From assembly GCA_013396655.1 (NCBI GenBank), contig WBMV01007376.1, positions 165,743-229,742 on the forward strand: a stretch of DNA of 64,000 nucleotides, in the 5' to 3' direction. The notes under the pieces are model-generated. The model ran no database searches, had not been told where the DNA came from, and saw only the letters and a list, made by a program, of their open reading frames with translations. Positions 11,591 to 25,500 of this stretch are shown one piece after another. The position numbers were made by a program, and so were the translations under genes. Source of the stretch: Campylorhamphus procurvoides. Its lineage: Eukaryota > Chordata > Aves > Passeriformes > Dendrocolaptidae. Position 1 is the first letter of the stretch, and each line of letters starts with the position of its first letter.

Positions 11591-14279
11591 TACCACATTT
11601 ACAAATTAAATGTTGCTAATGGTTTACAGTCGGTAAATTTCCAGCGTAAGAGATGTTGAAGAACTTGAGATACGTTTAGCATACGGAGCTGGTGAAAAGC
11701 TGAAGCTCCACATCTGAATTTAAAAACCTACAAAGTTAAAGATAAAAAAAGCCCTTAATTTAGTAGGCTCTTTGACTTGAAATGGAAGTACGGATTTTCA
11801 TAGTGTTTTAGCATCTAGCAGTTTTCTAGTGGGGACTGTCAGTGAACGCTAGCCAAGCATTAATTCCAGGTGAAGGGGGAGATAGAGGAGGTGGCTACTG
11901 AACACCCGCTGTTTTCTGCCTCACAAAAGGCCCCATCCTACACCACATGGAACTGCCTGCTCTAGCACTGGCTGTCACGGGGACCTGGCACGGCTCACCA
12001 TCGGAGTCCCGTGCAGGGTTGAAATCTGGGAATCACACAGGTCGATTCAGACCCTGTTTACAGCAGCACTTCTGTAAAAAAAAAAAACCCAAAATCCCAA
12101 AAGAGAAACTAACAAAACCCAAAAGAACAACTCTGTCTATAAATTATAGACTTAGGCCATTACTTTAGGGACCATCCAGAGCTGTTGGTGTCACTTGATG
12201 TGCTTCAGTAATTATAACAGATACTGCCAAAAAAACTCACTGGTAGCATGCGCATCATGAGAGGAGATTTTGTGTAATTGTCTTGTTGATAGTAAGCACA
12301 GTTTATCTTCAGGGTTTCATTTACAACACTTTTCACGCTTTAAGTGCCTGTATTGGAAGATAGATTTAATTCTTGTTAAAGCCTTTCAGTCATAAATAAA
12401 ACAGCTCATTCTCCCTATGTTTATGATGCTGGGGAAATGCTAAGGGATGCTAAGCTGCTGCTCTCCAAGTTCAATCAGAACCCTATAGGTTATTCCAGGA
12501 GAAAAGGAAAACCTATTTAGTGCTTCCCAAAGAGTTAACTGTTAGGCATTGCCTATGGAGACAAACCAGAAGCATCTTTCTAGGGCTAATGTCACCCAAC
12601 TGAGCAATAGAGAAAGAGATCCTATGATTTAGGTGACCAGTCAAATTACATAAATAATGGATAATAAACAGCTGTGTGGAGTGAGCCATTTATACATTAT
12701 TCTGATCTTAAAAGTCGTTTAAGTAGGTTTTTTGGTGGAAAGATCCAGCACCTTTCTAACAATTGTGATCCATGTGTGGGCTTCTGAGGAACCCAAAAAT
12801 GTATGTAAATATATCCACTGATTTTAGCTCAATGAGTAGATCAGACAACTGTACCTGTAAATCTGGGGAAGCGTTATGGTTTTTTTTCTGCAGCCTGTCT
12901 GAAGGTAAATTTTATTTTAAAGATAAAGAAGAAATGCTTTTCAATCTGGTAACAAAAATTTGCCCATGAAAAATCAAACAAAACTTTTCCACTCTGAGAG
13001 GGTGAGTGGGAAAACTTGATGACCTTTAAAATGTCATTTGTATAAATGTTTATAAAAGCTTACCTGCCATACTAAATTTTAAAGATCATAGTGTGAGACT
13101 CCTCTGAAACAACAAGAGTTTAGCCTTCCAACTGTGTTTTTAAGAAAGCAATATGCAATTATAAGAAAGCTTCATATTGTACATAATGCAAGTATACCTT
13201 TAATTGGTTAAAGGTATTTTCTAACTTATAAAATTGAAAGATAAGTGAACAAAATTCATCTGATCAAATACTTTTGAATAATTTTTGGCAACATTAAGCA
13301 GTTGATTGTTTTATTGTACCTGAGACTGTGCAAGGCCCCTCACAGCCCAGATAAATGAAAGCATGCAAAGAGCTTGTCATTAAATTTCACATAGGGCAAA
13401 ATGAGAACACAGAACTGCAGGATTGCTGAGTTAAAGGATTAGAAAATACTGTATTAATAAGTTCACATGATTATTCAGCAAAATCAGTCCATGGAGTGAT
13501 TGAACTGCTATTTCTGGGCACAAATATAAATGTTGTGGCTGAGCCCCTCCCTGATACATGGCAGAGGGATGGGTTTTGAAGTCTATTTGGGATGGAAATG
13601 CATGCTTAGGTGCAGCATATATCTGAACAAGAGCTTTGTCTTCAAGAAGGTTTGAAGGATTTGGTCTATCTCCATCACATGAACTGCCATTGTTGTAAAA
13701 ATTATCAGATCAAATTCAGGGCTGGCTGTATTACTCAGGAGTGAATTACACATTTCATCCCAAACCAGTGCCAATGAATCCTTTGAATTTGAATTGCCAA
13801 GAGGTAGTATAATGGCAAAGCTGACATATACTTGATAGCTGTAACCTTATTTACATTGACTCTGACAGAACTCATCACATTATAAAACAGCATTAATATC
13901 ATGTTAATTGAACTACTAAATACCATCAGCCATTAAAATTACCAGTTGCTGCTGTAATCCACTAATACAATATTTACTGAAAGTGAAATAAGAAATGGTT
14001 TTGCTTAAAATATTGGTAAAAAAGCTGAAAGAATAAAATTAAGTTGACCTTTTGATAGATGTCTGTTTATTGATTTAAATTCACCATTTTGTGAACAATG
14101 TCAAAGAGGTCTGTTAGAATAGAAGCATGTATAATAACATGAGCTAAACAATTTTTATTTCTTTGTGTGTCATTATGGAGAGATTGAAGCTAGCTTCACC
14201 TAAGTGTAGTGATGCAAAAAAAATAATAATACCCAGTCTGGATGTGAAAAAGCAGAGGAAAACAAGAGCTTCATATTAA
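11591..14279. other. Unique AT-rich non-coding sequence
   Basis: No gene or repeat family is recognised. A poly-A run followed by A- and C-rich sequence lies at about 12076-12120. A tight perfect hairpin is listed separately at 13194-13217. Open frames (for example 12772-12969 and 13583-13774) are short and unremarkable. Confidence 0.6.
13194..13217. repeat. Perfect 10-bp inverted repeat with 4-base loop
   Basis: ATACCTTTAA (13194-13203) and TTAAAGGTAT (13208-13217) are exact reverse complements around a TTGG loop. The hairpin sits in AT-rich DNA without a neighbouring gene, so it is not a terminator in any meaningful sense. AT-rich arms of this size can arise by chance. Confidence 0.6.
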
Positions 14280-14520
14280 AGTGCCTTCTAGGTAGCTGAC
14301 ATGACGCATCTAGTCAGACGTAAATAATGACAGACGGAAACTATCATGAGGTCTGTGAAGCATCAACATGCTGCCATCATTTTCTTTCTAACCTTGCTTT
14401 GCTAGCAGCTCTCAGACTTACAGGCTGAGAGATCATTTAAAAAGCAAATCCTAATGATGCTGCCCACTGTAACAACAGTCAGTGAGATTGGCATCAATTT
14501 AGCTCAGTTTGGGAACTTGG
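14280..14520. promoter_or_regulatory. Candidate conserved non-coding block
   Basis: This is a complex, non-repetitive stretch with retained CpGs (tgacgcatc, agacgtaaa, agacggaa) and homeodomain- or HMG-type words such as TAAATAATGA and CCTAATGATG. It lacks low-complexity runs and has no convincing coding frame. The composition resembles developmental enhancers found in gene-poor regions. Conservation cannot be seen from one sequence, so this is an inference. Confidence 0.25.
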
Positions 14521-15449
14521 ACTAGCAGCCATTGCTGGCTCCTGACACCCCAAATGGGACCTATCCCTCCCTTCCTCCCTGGCTCCCTGCAGCTTCATGT
14601 GTATCTTGCCGAAAATGATCCACCTGTATGGGCAAGGGGGAGAACAGCCACTTCTCCTTCACCTGCCTCTTGGCAAATAAGTAAGCCCTTCAGTTTGGGT
14701 GCAGCATGCCTGGAAAGATTTTCCCATTTTATATGTTTTATTTGTAGTACATGTGTGTAGGAAAAGAGAGGAAATAACATGCTGGTATCCCTGTAGCTGC
14801 AGCCTGAGCAGTGTTATGGTTCAGATAAACACATCTGTACATGGCTGCCATAATCAACGTGGAATGGCAGGGCAATGTTGCAAATGCAAGTTTGANGTTA
14901 TGTCTTGTCCAGCTCAGTAGACTCTGTTCATCAAAACAATCTACAATAAAAGAGTTGCACGTTTTGTTTAAGCCAGTGACTGTGTTGTGAACCAGTGGGA
15001 AACAAAGCTCATGTGTGATAACGTAATGGCATTATCACTTTGCAAATCAGCATGTGGCTTTGCTTGGGTGCTAGCAGGGCAGGAGAGCTCAGACAGATGA
15101 CAACATGAAAAAACAAGTAGATCAGACTGCTTGTTTTTGATTGTAAACATTATTTTCATATACAACAATGAATTTCATCCTGTTTGGTAAGCCTGACCTC
15201 AGGCTGTATAACTGTATTTCCATTGTTTGTATGTAAATTAAAACATGACAAAAAAAATAAATAAATCCTTCCCAACCCTCCCCATCAGAAGGCTATTTAC
15301 GCTTCACAGATCTTTCCAGTACTTTAAGCACAACTAAGAGCTACCTCAGGTAGAGAAGATTCTATTTTTCAAAAGAAGCGTTTAAAAATATTTCCTCACA
15401 CGCACTTCTGAATGTTCTAAATACTAATACAGAATTCATGACTCTCAAA
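14521..15449. other. Unique non-coding sequence with one ambiguous base
   Basis: No gene is recognised. Two opposite-strand frames (14509-14760 and 14595-14780) overlap, with unrelated translations. Base 14896 is called N, the only ambiguous base seen in the window. Confidence 0.6.
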
Positions 15450-15960
15450 GTAAATAGATGGCACTTAATTATGCTGGTGATGTCAGGTATTGTATAGGTT
15501 GATTTCCCAAGGCGTAAGTGAAAAATGTACTATTTGGTCTTAAATTTGGACTTAATAAATAGCTAATTTAGGATCTTGCTCTATATGCAAGGATATAATC
15601 ACAAGGCATTCATTTTTAAAAGGTTTCATTTATTCTTGTGAGCTTAATTATTGCAAGGAAACTGTGAGCAATTTGTTTTTTTTATCAGTGTCTGATTTCT
15701 GAGAATGGTTATTAAATATTAAATGGATGCATAATTCAGGCAATTAAGAAAGTAATCACACAAAGTAATGTAATGGAAGTTAATTATTACTGCATAAGCA
15801 AATAGTTCATTAATGCTAGTAGTTGCTATGGCTGCATTCTTAATACATGCAGAACTGAAGCATGAATCCTCTGTGTATTCAGAGGTATCAGAAGTATGGT
15901 ACTGCAGAAACAGTGTTCCTAATGAAAGGCCCAGGCAAATAAGGTCATATTGACCCCTGA
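15450..15960. promoter_or_regulatory. Candidate AT-rich conserved regulatory block
   Basis: The stretch is rich in homeodomain core words (CTTAATTATG, GCTTAATTATTG, GTTAATTATTAC, CATTAATGC) and POU-like ATGCATAA words. The sequence is varied, not a simple repeat. Several TAATTA-type cores within 400 bases are somewhat more than expected even for AT-rich DNA, though I cannot compute significance. No open frame of interest crosses it. Confidence 0.25.
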
Positions 15961-18900
15961 CTTGTCTGAATGCTGGAGGATCATCATTACTTAAGAGAGT
16001 TTTATCAAAACCATGGCTACTTTAGATGCTTATAATTCATTCTGTTTGTGATACAGGCTGTGACTTAAATCAAGGAAGAACTTGGGGAATTTAGCTGTTT
16101 TAACAATAAATTAATAAATCGCCAATCCTGTTTCTCTTGTTAAAATTCTACCCGGTGGTGCTCCTCTTGTTAAAAGGCTATAAAATCATTATATGTAGCT
16201 TAAAAGGATTGTACAGTTTTTCAGTACAAAAGCATAATAACTGACAACCACCCTTGTTAGATTTTGTTCTTCAACGACAAGAGCAAAATCTGGCATTCTT
16301 CTGCTAAAACTATTTCCCTAAAGTGTAGCTCTTCTTAAAGACTATTTTAAGCCAAGAGACACTCACACAGCTGTATTCCACCTAGTAGGTTCTGGTAATA
16401 TTAACCTTAGCACTATATGGTTCAGCCAGGGATGGGAGGATCTGTGACAGGCATGAGTGGTGCAAAGTGGCAACAAGGTTCTTATTGAAACCTTGAAAGA
16501 TGTAAAGATGGGACAGTTGGGTTTCTTCATTTGTGTCTTTACAGAGGAACAGATTGTCACTTGTCCATTTTAGGCTATATTTTAAAAGGGGAAGAAAACA
16601 CCAACACAGTAATTAAGGTGCTGGAGCATCTGTGCAGATTATTACATGCATACTCCTCTCCTGCCAGCTGCTGGTTCTCACATCCTCCTTCTCCCTCAAA
16701 ATACAGCCATGTTACATAAAAGGAGATGGATTTTGTCACTAAATGTGCACTGTAGCTAAGCAAGAAGTGGAATTTTATGAGTTTTGTGCAAAGACTGCTC
16801 TGAACTGCCTCGGATGTCTGTAGAAGTAAATGGCCATTTGACAACCACAGTTTTGCAATTTTTTTATCCCCTACTCTCCTCATTTCAGTGCATCCCACAA
16901 AAGGACAGTAAGGAAAGAGGAATGCAGGATCTAGTAGTTGCTAGCTCTGTGCTTTCTGAGTTTTCTGGAGAAATCTTCAAATGATTACTTTATGCTCCCG
17001 AGATATCTAGGATTTGAGAAGACTGGAGAACATGAGGCGGGGAGGGGGGAGAAAGCAGGGTGGTGGCAGCTGAGCATTGCACTCTGGTCTTCCCAAGGAA
17101 TAGCAATCAGCTAGAATACTGATATGATGAATCTGGAAGTAAAACTCTTGTAAACCCTTGTGACTGTCTAGGGGAGAAAAGAGGTTAGACCTTTGGATTG
17201 AAAATGTGCTCATGCACACAGGCACAATGACATTTCTTAATTTATTTTAGGGCCACTCAATCCATGAAAGTGTTCATTATTTTGAAATATTTAATGCTGT
17301 TTCAGAATGAAAACAAATGTTGAAGTATAGGAAATTCCTGTGGGACAGAAATTGTGTTTTTACCAGCTCTAATAACCACCATCGCAACAGCATGAGCAGT
17401 CAATCAAACAGGAATTGAGCCAGCACAACCCCAGGAAAGTTCCTTTCATCCCTTCTTTATTTGAGAAGCAAACCCTTAGTCTTTTTGCAAGCCCTATTAA
17501 ACGTACGGCTTTTGCAGAATGTCTGGGGAGGCATGAGATTTGGCTGTTTGGGGCTGAGTGTGAGAGAACAAGTACCAGACCCTCCCAGGCCCCACAAACA
17601 ACACCTTACAAACGGCCATCTGAAGCTTTCCACATTGAGTGCCTCTCTGGGAAGTGTCACACAGAGTATGGTGAGCCCCTCTGCTCAGCCAGCTGGAGGT
17701 CTCCTGTGGGGCTTATGGTTTATAGCTGGGTCCTCACGTCTCTGTGTTACCTGCACCAGTTTTGGAGCTATCCTGTCACCTGCTCTTGACAAAATGCCTT
17801 GCTTAGTGTATAAATTGCTGAGTCTGCTGCAGCTTTGCACCCAGACTGGTTTAAGGTGCAGCCCTTTGCAGAGGGCAATGCAGCCATGCAGAGGGAGAAA
17901 GATAGCCAAGGTGGCTTCTTGTGGATAACTGAGTTGTCATCCAAAAAGGTGCTTGGATCAGTTCAGGCAGTAAAAAGGCAAATGGGAATAATAAATACAT
18001 TCCTTCAACCCTGCATCAGATGCATTATTGAATTGAATTAAATTTATTGTACAGGATAGACCGAGGACAGGAATGTGTCATGAGGCTATAGAAAATGCAA
18101 TTCCAGCCTATGCAGTTCCTCATAGGCCAGTGAATAATGTGGGACCTTTGGTATCTTAACCTCGAAACCACTTAAACAGTAATGATCAACCATTATTGCC
18201 TGTCATGTTACCGTTCCCACTCCTGGTAGTAGGTGAAATCAAGGAGTTGAGTACTTAATGATTGGGGTGATGATGAGATTGGCCAGATATGATAGGACTT
18301 TCTTGACTAGCTGAATGTATACTACCCAGAAAACTCTTAAAGAGCACAACTTGTTCTAATAGAAATGTCTGCAGCCAGACCTCACATCCTACCTAACCCT
18401 GATAGTCTCCAGCAGCTATGGCTGGGATGGGCAAGCAAGGCCTCAGCCCCCACAGCTTTTTGATGTGTGTCTGTCAGCACAGGGGCTACATCTGGGTACT
18501 GTGTTGGTTTTGTCATTTTGGTAGGATTCCACGCCTAGTGTGTGCATCTTTTGGTGACTGCATTAGAAGTTTCAAGGACTGTTTTGACAGTTTTCATTCT
18601 CATGTATTGTTTCTCAATTTTTGGTCAATGAATGTGTGCTAAGTGCACTTGCTTTTTGTTTGAATGAAAACTTGCTTATTATGTACAGAGATATACCTAA
18701 ATCATTCCTAATAATAATTTTATTTTATTTAATTCCAATAGCACTATTAAAGTAAGGTTTTCTAGAAGTGAGTATATAAACAGCAGAGGTCTGATTAAAA
18801 TGATGATCTTCTGGAAGCAAAGAACTTGGTATATGTTCAAAATATTTAGAATACAAAATTTAGTAATGATCTTATGCTGTGAGTATACTGTATCTTTCTA

Positions 18901-19319
18901 ATCAAATAATTGCAATTTATTTCAGATACAAATTTAAAGTCTTATTTTCTGTGGTGTATTACAGAGGTAACCCTCAAAACTTTCATTTAACAGCAATATT
19001 GACACTAAATATAAATCAAGCAAAACCAACTATGAATGCTGATTTTTATTTTAGACCACGTTGTAGTTCCAAGTTCCGGTTTAATGTGAATAACTGGCAG
19101 ATGCTTTGTTTTCATGTAACATGGCAAAAATTAGTTTTGAGAGCAGTGGAATAGGCCAGGGTGCTGACCTGAGTTCGCAATTGTACTTCTCTAGTTGGGG
19201 ATACATTCTAATAAAATACTGGTAATGCCCAAGTAATTTTAACTATATAAATTAAAAATTCAAAGGAAAAAAATCAAGCTATGGCTTTGAAATTGTACCT
19301 GTCTCTCAGCCTTGCCTAT
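15961..19319. other. Unique non-coding sequence with a GC-raised stretch
   Basis: Mostly AT-rich, with a GC-raised part at about 17415-17930. Two plus frames (17415-17789, 124 codons; 17461-17928, 155 codons) and two minus frames are open there at the same time. The translations show no domain, signal peptide or recognisable family, and simultaneous openness in several frames follows from the local lack of TA-rich stop words. I do not support a gene. A purine-rich G-tract lies at 17036-17060. Confidence 0.55.
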
Positions 19320-19520
19320 AAATTTATCAATCTCTAAGCTCAAACAAAGCGTGACAAACCTAAACGCTTTGGCAGATGTCCCCTGTGTGAACAACTCCCT
19401 CTTGGCTTCCTATCTATACAGAAAATGAGCCTTTTTCTGCTTTCAGACACGGCTTCACTTGGCAAGAAAGACTTATACCCTTGCCGTGTCCAGGAGGCAG
19501 AATTTTCACAGAAAACACTT
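19320..19520. promoter_or_regulatory. Candidate conserved element with two CpG-containing inverted repeats
   Basis: Two perfect 8-base inverted repeats with CpGs lie about 100 bases apart: CAAAGCGT/ACGCTTTG (19345-19352 and 19364-19371) and GACACGGC/GCCGTGTC (19446-19453 and 19483-19490). The surroundings are non-repetitive and less AT-rich than the neighbours. The element could be an enhancer or part of a structured transcript. Arms of eight are individually expected by chance, so the support is weak. Confidence 0.28.
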
Positions 19521-22500
19521 TAGGAAATTTTTTCTTAACTAGCTCTAAGAAGCTGTATTGGAGTGTCTTATTTTGAGTGATTTCTCCCTATTTCCCCAAT
19601 AGTACTGCTGATTTAAGTCAGTATGGTCAAACAATAAACATTTCAATAACCAGGTCAACATGTAGTATTCATAAATTCTTGCAGAGCTGCTCTACATCCA
19701 TCATGCAGTATAGTAAAGGTTGAACACCACAGTCTTATCCTATTTTTCATTTTCCCTAAACATATGCACATCTTTTTTTGAATTTTATCACACTGTTATT
19801 CATGGATTCTGGGAAGCTGTCATGAAACCTAACAAAAAGAAGTGTATATATAATTGTATGTACTCTAACAGAGATAACAAGGAGAAGTTGAAGTTTTAAG
19901 TACTTTCTCAAGTCTTGGTTAAGGAAAACTATTTCCTCTTCTGTTTTGGCTTAGGCACACAAACATTGAAGTAACAAGTGCCCAGCCATCAGCTGTCTGT
20001 TTGTGTAAGCATGATGATATTTTCTGTTATCAGTTATTCTTGCAGTGTCTGTTCACATTATATTTGTTTTCATCATGATCGGATTCTCTGTAGGTATTCT
20101 GGATATCTAAAGACCCACCACCAAAGTCTTATCAGAGAATACAATGAACTTCAGATGGGTCTGGGATGAAAATTTTGCCAAAAAATTGAAAAAAAGTACA
20201 TGCTTGTGATTGTTCAGAATCATTTGCTTATGTTGTACGGAGGTTTTGTTGTTTTTTAAATACAGCAATTCTTTGTCCAAGTATGACTCCATGTTCCTGC
20301 AGTGTTTTTCTTAACTCTGTTTGGTTTTAAGTTTCATTTAAGGTAATAATTATCAGAAACTATTTTTGGGTTCTGTTTTTTGCTGCTTCTTTACTTTTCA
20401 CAAAGTTTTGCTTGAGTGTCTTAAACAGGTCAGTCACCTGCTTTCCTTCATGTATGTATTGCCTTTGTTCCCTTTGTACAGAGAATTGTCCCACTCTTGA
20501 GAAAAGGCAAAGATATCCTGGAAGAAGGTAGGCCTTGGTTAGGGAGCAAACAAGCTGCTCTTATGGCATGTAGGTTGTACAGGTTCTGGCCACTAGTCAG
20601 GTCTTGGTTTACTGGATCTCAGAGCTGGAAGCCCACCATCCAAGTACAAGGGACTGGTTTGTATGACAGTGCTGTCTGCAGACTCTATATGAGAACGTGT
20701 TATTGCCTAGCAGTGATCTAGGAGAGGAAGAGAAGAGAAAGGTCAAGTGTTATCTCTCACCAGAACTGTCACACCAAGGCAGGCTCTGCTCCTCCCACTT
20801 CAGCCCCATTGCCGGCTCTTGCTCTTGGCAACTGCTCCTGCACTGCAACCTTCTTCTTGAGCCCAGTTGATGCATGAGCCTGTGCATTACATGGCCCCAT
20901 TGGTTGCACAGATTATCTCTGCTTTGATGGTGTATTTTATCTAGTCAACAGAATTACAATTAGGTGTTTTAAAGAGCAGAAAAATGAAACCCTACAAGTA
21001 CAAACAAACCATAACAAGAAAAAAAGGTATAGGTCAAGTTAAGTGCAATTAGGGTAATAGCTGATTGCTGGTGGGGTTGTAGTGGCATGCTTGCATTTGT
21101 ATAGTGCGAAGAAATTAGTGGCTGTAGAAATTTGGATGAGGTTAATCTTGCATTTGAATTACCTTTATTAGAATTACTTTAAGTTTATACTTCAAAATTG
21201 GTTAATGGGATGAGAGTAGATCTGTGCTGGGTAATTATTATCTCACTTCCTTGTATCTCCTTTCTAAATACAGCTGGAAATGCCTTGATAATATCTGCTG
21301 GATAGATACAAAACTATCAAAATAATTCAGATAGAGGCTTTTTTAAATTAATTGCTTACTACTGCAAATGTACTGTGTTGTGTACAGCAAATACAGAAAA
21401 TAAAGGCAGCACCAACATGAAAAAGGTTAGTCTGAAAAAATAGAAGTAGAGAAGATGGGGTTCCAGTTGAAAGCTACCGGATAGCTCATTTAAATATTTT
21501 TTAGTGATTTTCATTCCTGGCTTCTCTCACAAAAGGCTTGGAACAGGAGCTGAGTACTTGTCTATGCCTTGGGAACTGCTTGTCAGGGCAACTTGGCTCC
21601 TTGTGAGCCAGATACCTGCAAAATTGTCTGGTCCATGATACTCATCAGAAACAGTTAATTTCAGGAGGAAAGACAAAAATATGATGCTGACCTTCAAAAA
21701 GGAAAAAGTTCCACCCTATGTTTACCTGACTGCACACCACTTCAAATGAAGGGGTTTTTGTTTTCTGAAGTGAACCTTGGCAAAGTATGGTTCATTTTGA
21801 ACTTGTGTAGATGTAGGTTGAGCCCACAGCTGTCCTGCCAAGGGAATACTCTAATGTTATGGGTAGTTCAGTGTCATGCTAGTAAATAACCTTTATGTAG
21901 AGCTTGCCTGGACTGATCTTATAGGTGGAACACTTTGAAAATCACTTAAGGGCTTGTACTTGCAACATGCAGGTCAGTTAATGGCTCTTGAAGCTGAAGA
22001 GGTGGTTTATCTGTTGTGAGGATAGCACTATAATTTGCCACAGAAATTTTTTGCTGGATCCAGAACTCATTAGTGAACTCTTAATAGTTCATCTCAGTGT
22101 TTGCCCCTGAACTGAGATGCTGATGGGTTGCCAAGACTTGTTCAGCAAAATGCTCCCAGAGAAATTCTCGGGAGTATGAGATCAACACACACTGACTTCC
22201 TCCCTCTGTCTCTGTAAAAATATAAAAGCTATTTCAAGGCATCTGATGTTAGAATCTATTACTAAAATAAAATCTGTACAGTATTTTTTCCACCCTCTAG
22301 CTCCAATCTTTTTTTCTGCAATAGTTTCCTTTCCAAGAACAGTTCAGCTTTATAACTATGGCGCCTAGCAGCCATGAAATTATTCTAGGATTATTTTATA
22401 CAAAGAAAAGATGTAGCTGAGAATTAATATTTTTATTAATATAAATAAACAGTTGCTGCAAACCAAGTTATTTGTTCTTCCTCTTAAACGAAAAACCTGA

Positions 22501-25500
22501 CATTCAGTTTCCTATTTTCAGTAGGAAATGAAATGGTTCACAACTGCCTTTAAAAAAGCCTTTCACATAAACTTGAAAAATGGGTTGGGTTTTTTTGTGA
22601 GGACATGGGAATTCTTTATTTTAGGTACCATGTCCTTGCTCTGAATGACTTCTGAGCCTGATAAAATATATTATGAATGTATAGTCAGTTAAGACAACAT
22701 TTGAAATTTGGATAAGCTTTGGAGAAGAATTCAATATTTATGCTTTAAATTTCTAAAACTTTCTCTTTTCTGAATGTCAGGTTATATTCTTTCAGTCAGT
22801 CTTGTTAGTATACTGCATAGAATCATGCACTTCATTGGTACTTGTCAACTTACAACACATGGATAATAAAAACATTTGTAGTTTTTATTTAGGAGTTCTG
22901 TTTAACATTTACTTATTTCATGTAATTGTTGATATTACTGTAACTCATACCATATCAAGAAATAATCATACAATATCCTTTCTCTGTGTAATATAATAGA
23001 AGTTTATTACTTGAATTAAAAGGTAAATTAAGGGGAGACAGGACAGCTTTGTTTTTTCACTGAGCATATTTTAAACCATAGTGGAGCAAATAATGTATCC
23101 AAATAATTAAGACAGACTTGTGAATGGGATATGTTTATCTCTGAATAATAATGTTCAAAGACTGAGCTAATAAGGTCATTCAGAAATGATGTACTGGAGT
23201 CAAATCCAGAAACCCAGTACAAGACTCTTAGGACAAACAGTAAAGTTATTGAGCAAAAATACTTGGCAAAAAATGCACTTTTTTTTGTCTTGTTCAAATA
23301 ATTAACACTTCAGTTTTAAGGACTCAAACTTGCATATACGGGAGATAAATTTTCTTCCTGGCTTTAGCTTGCTCATATCAGATCATGAGATCATTCAAGT
23401 GGTATATCAGTGTGGGCATTCTAGCTTCCTTAAGCTAAGTAGCAGAGCTGTGGGTTTTTAATGTATGTATGTCCAGTCCCAGGCCTTCAAAAATGCATCT
23501 GCTTTCTCCTTGAAGGTGCAACCTGACTGGCTTGCAGTTCTTGTTCCTTTTTCAGTAGTTTCACTAAACAGAGGAAAAGAGCAAAAGGAGATTTTTTTTT
23601 TTTTCCTCTCTGGACAGCAAGTCTTAAGTCAACCAAGATACAGAATTTTTTGACTCTCTTAGAAAGTACAGTCACTTAAGTATTCAAGAGTAAATTAATT
23701 CACATGTTTTGGGTCACTCTTAATGCTGTTTTGTAGATAAAGATAGGGAACAAAGAACAATTGGAAACATGGAGGAGATGGCAGAAAAGCAAGGCTTAAG
23801 AATGCATTGATGTGAGCCAGCAGAAGATCTTTGATAAATCTCACAGATGAGAAACACAGATGCCAGTTAAGAATCGCAACAGCTGAAAGCACTGGTGAGA
23901 AGAAATTAAGTGTAAGATGAAGAGCAGTAGTGGATGAAGATGTTCTACAAACAAGCAAAGGTAGTCCCTGCAACATGCTTTGTGTCAGAAGGTATGTACT
24001 GCATGTTCCCTTGAACAGGCATGAAGGGGTGCAATTTAAATTTTTGCCTCTAAAGCCAAGACAGGTCTTGGATGCAGTGCTGGTTATGTCCTTGCTTGTC
24101 TTGACCCTAATCTTGAACTCAGTGAAAGCAAAGGAAGATGATTCATATCGACTTCAGAGCATTTGGTGTTGGATCTGCTGCACAGTACTTGGCAAGAACC
24201 AGGTACCGTTGCTATCATCTTTCCTACAGTCAGCTAGAGTATACAAATTAATTTGAAAACTGCCGAAGTGGTGTCAAATTAGCTGTATGTTGCCATTGCT
24301 ACTTAGGGATAATTGCTAATCCCTGCAAAGAGAGTAAGTGTGAAAGTCTCTGCAGATGCTGTCTGGAGCATTCCTAGGCAGGAGAGAGAGCTTGGCGCCA
24401 TTTTTATAGTTATGCCTGTTAAGATTTAATAGATGGAAAGTTTCATTAGTGAACTGTGTTGCAATTAACTTGAAGGAGGTTTCAGCCTCTACTGTATGCA
24501 GTCCTTCCTCAGAGAAAGTTGTTTACATTTCCTTTTGGAAATAATTTATTGGTTCTTCAGCACTTGATTGTTGGTAAATAGCAAGGGCTGTGATTTAAGA
24601 AAAAAACCACCAACACCACAACATGATTTTCTCATTACTCCAACAGAAGATTGGGTCAGTTGTATAACTTTTTATTCCTTAGTGAACACCCCAGTTGCTG
24701 AAAGTCAAAACTGAATTGACCCAAGGGCAAGGGATAACAGAAAAATGAAAATTTCAGAGAATTGTTTTCTCCTTGGTAACATCTGTAATAAGGATTAATA
24801 GGTAGTGATCTGTTTTTTGTTTGGTTTTTTTACCAGTCCACCCTGAGGCCAAATCCCCTATGCTTCACACAATACTTTCATTGCAAAATAGATTAGGATT
24901 TAGGCCTGCTCAGTCTTGTGAGTGACCTGCTATAAGAGAAGAGGCACACAATTCTTACAACTTTAGAGCTGCTGCAGACTGATTTTAGTGCATTTACTGG
25001 GGATTTGCCCTGTGTTAATCCTTTTGAAAGAGGAATATGTGGTCACACGAAGCTGATTGATGTTCATAATAACTGAAGATCATGTTCCCTGAAACCTTCT
25101 GGGTCTACTTGAAAAGAGCAAGCAGCAGTTGAGCCTAGTCCTGACTAGCCCACCATCTGCCAGCACCCGGCTTGGCTGCTGCAAAGGGCCCTTGCTGCCC
25201 TCCTGAGCCATGACCTAGTGTTGGTGAGATGTCTGGAGAGAGTCTCTCCCATTTGAAAGACTCCCAGCACGCTTTTGCTCTCACTCTTAACCATTAAGTG
25301 TAGGCAAACTGCTCTGAAAAATTATCCTTGATTCAGAGTCCATTTCCTTTAAATTCTGCCAAAAAAATTCAACCAAAAAAAGGAATTACTAAAACCCATT
25401 TTGACAAATGTATATATTCATGCAATGCCAGCAAAAATGGTGAAACACATCATGTATTTGACCAGGAGGTTGTGGTGGCCTGAGCAAATTCCTGGTAGTG

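Noticed and set aside
17036..17060. G-quadruplex candidate
   Set aside because: Runs of 4, 6 and 3 G give at most three well-separated runs of three or more, short of the usual four.
17461..17928. 155-codon plus-strand open frame as a gene
   Set aside because: Another plus frame and two minus frames are open over the same GC-raised DNA. The translation has no domain, no credible start context and no splice evidence.
22801..22850. CR1 tail suggested by a catagaatcat word
   Set aside because: Only one short word matches. The required neighbouring CR1 phrases are absent.
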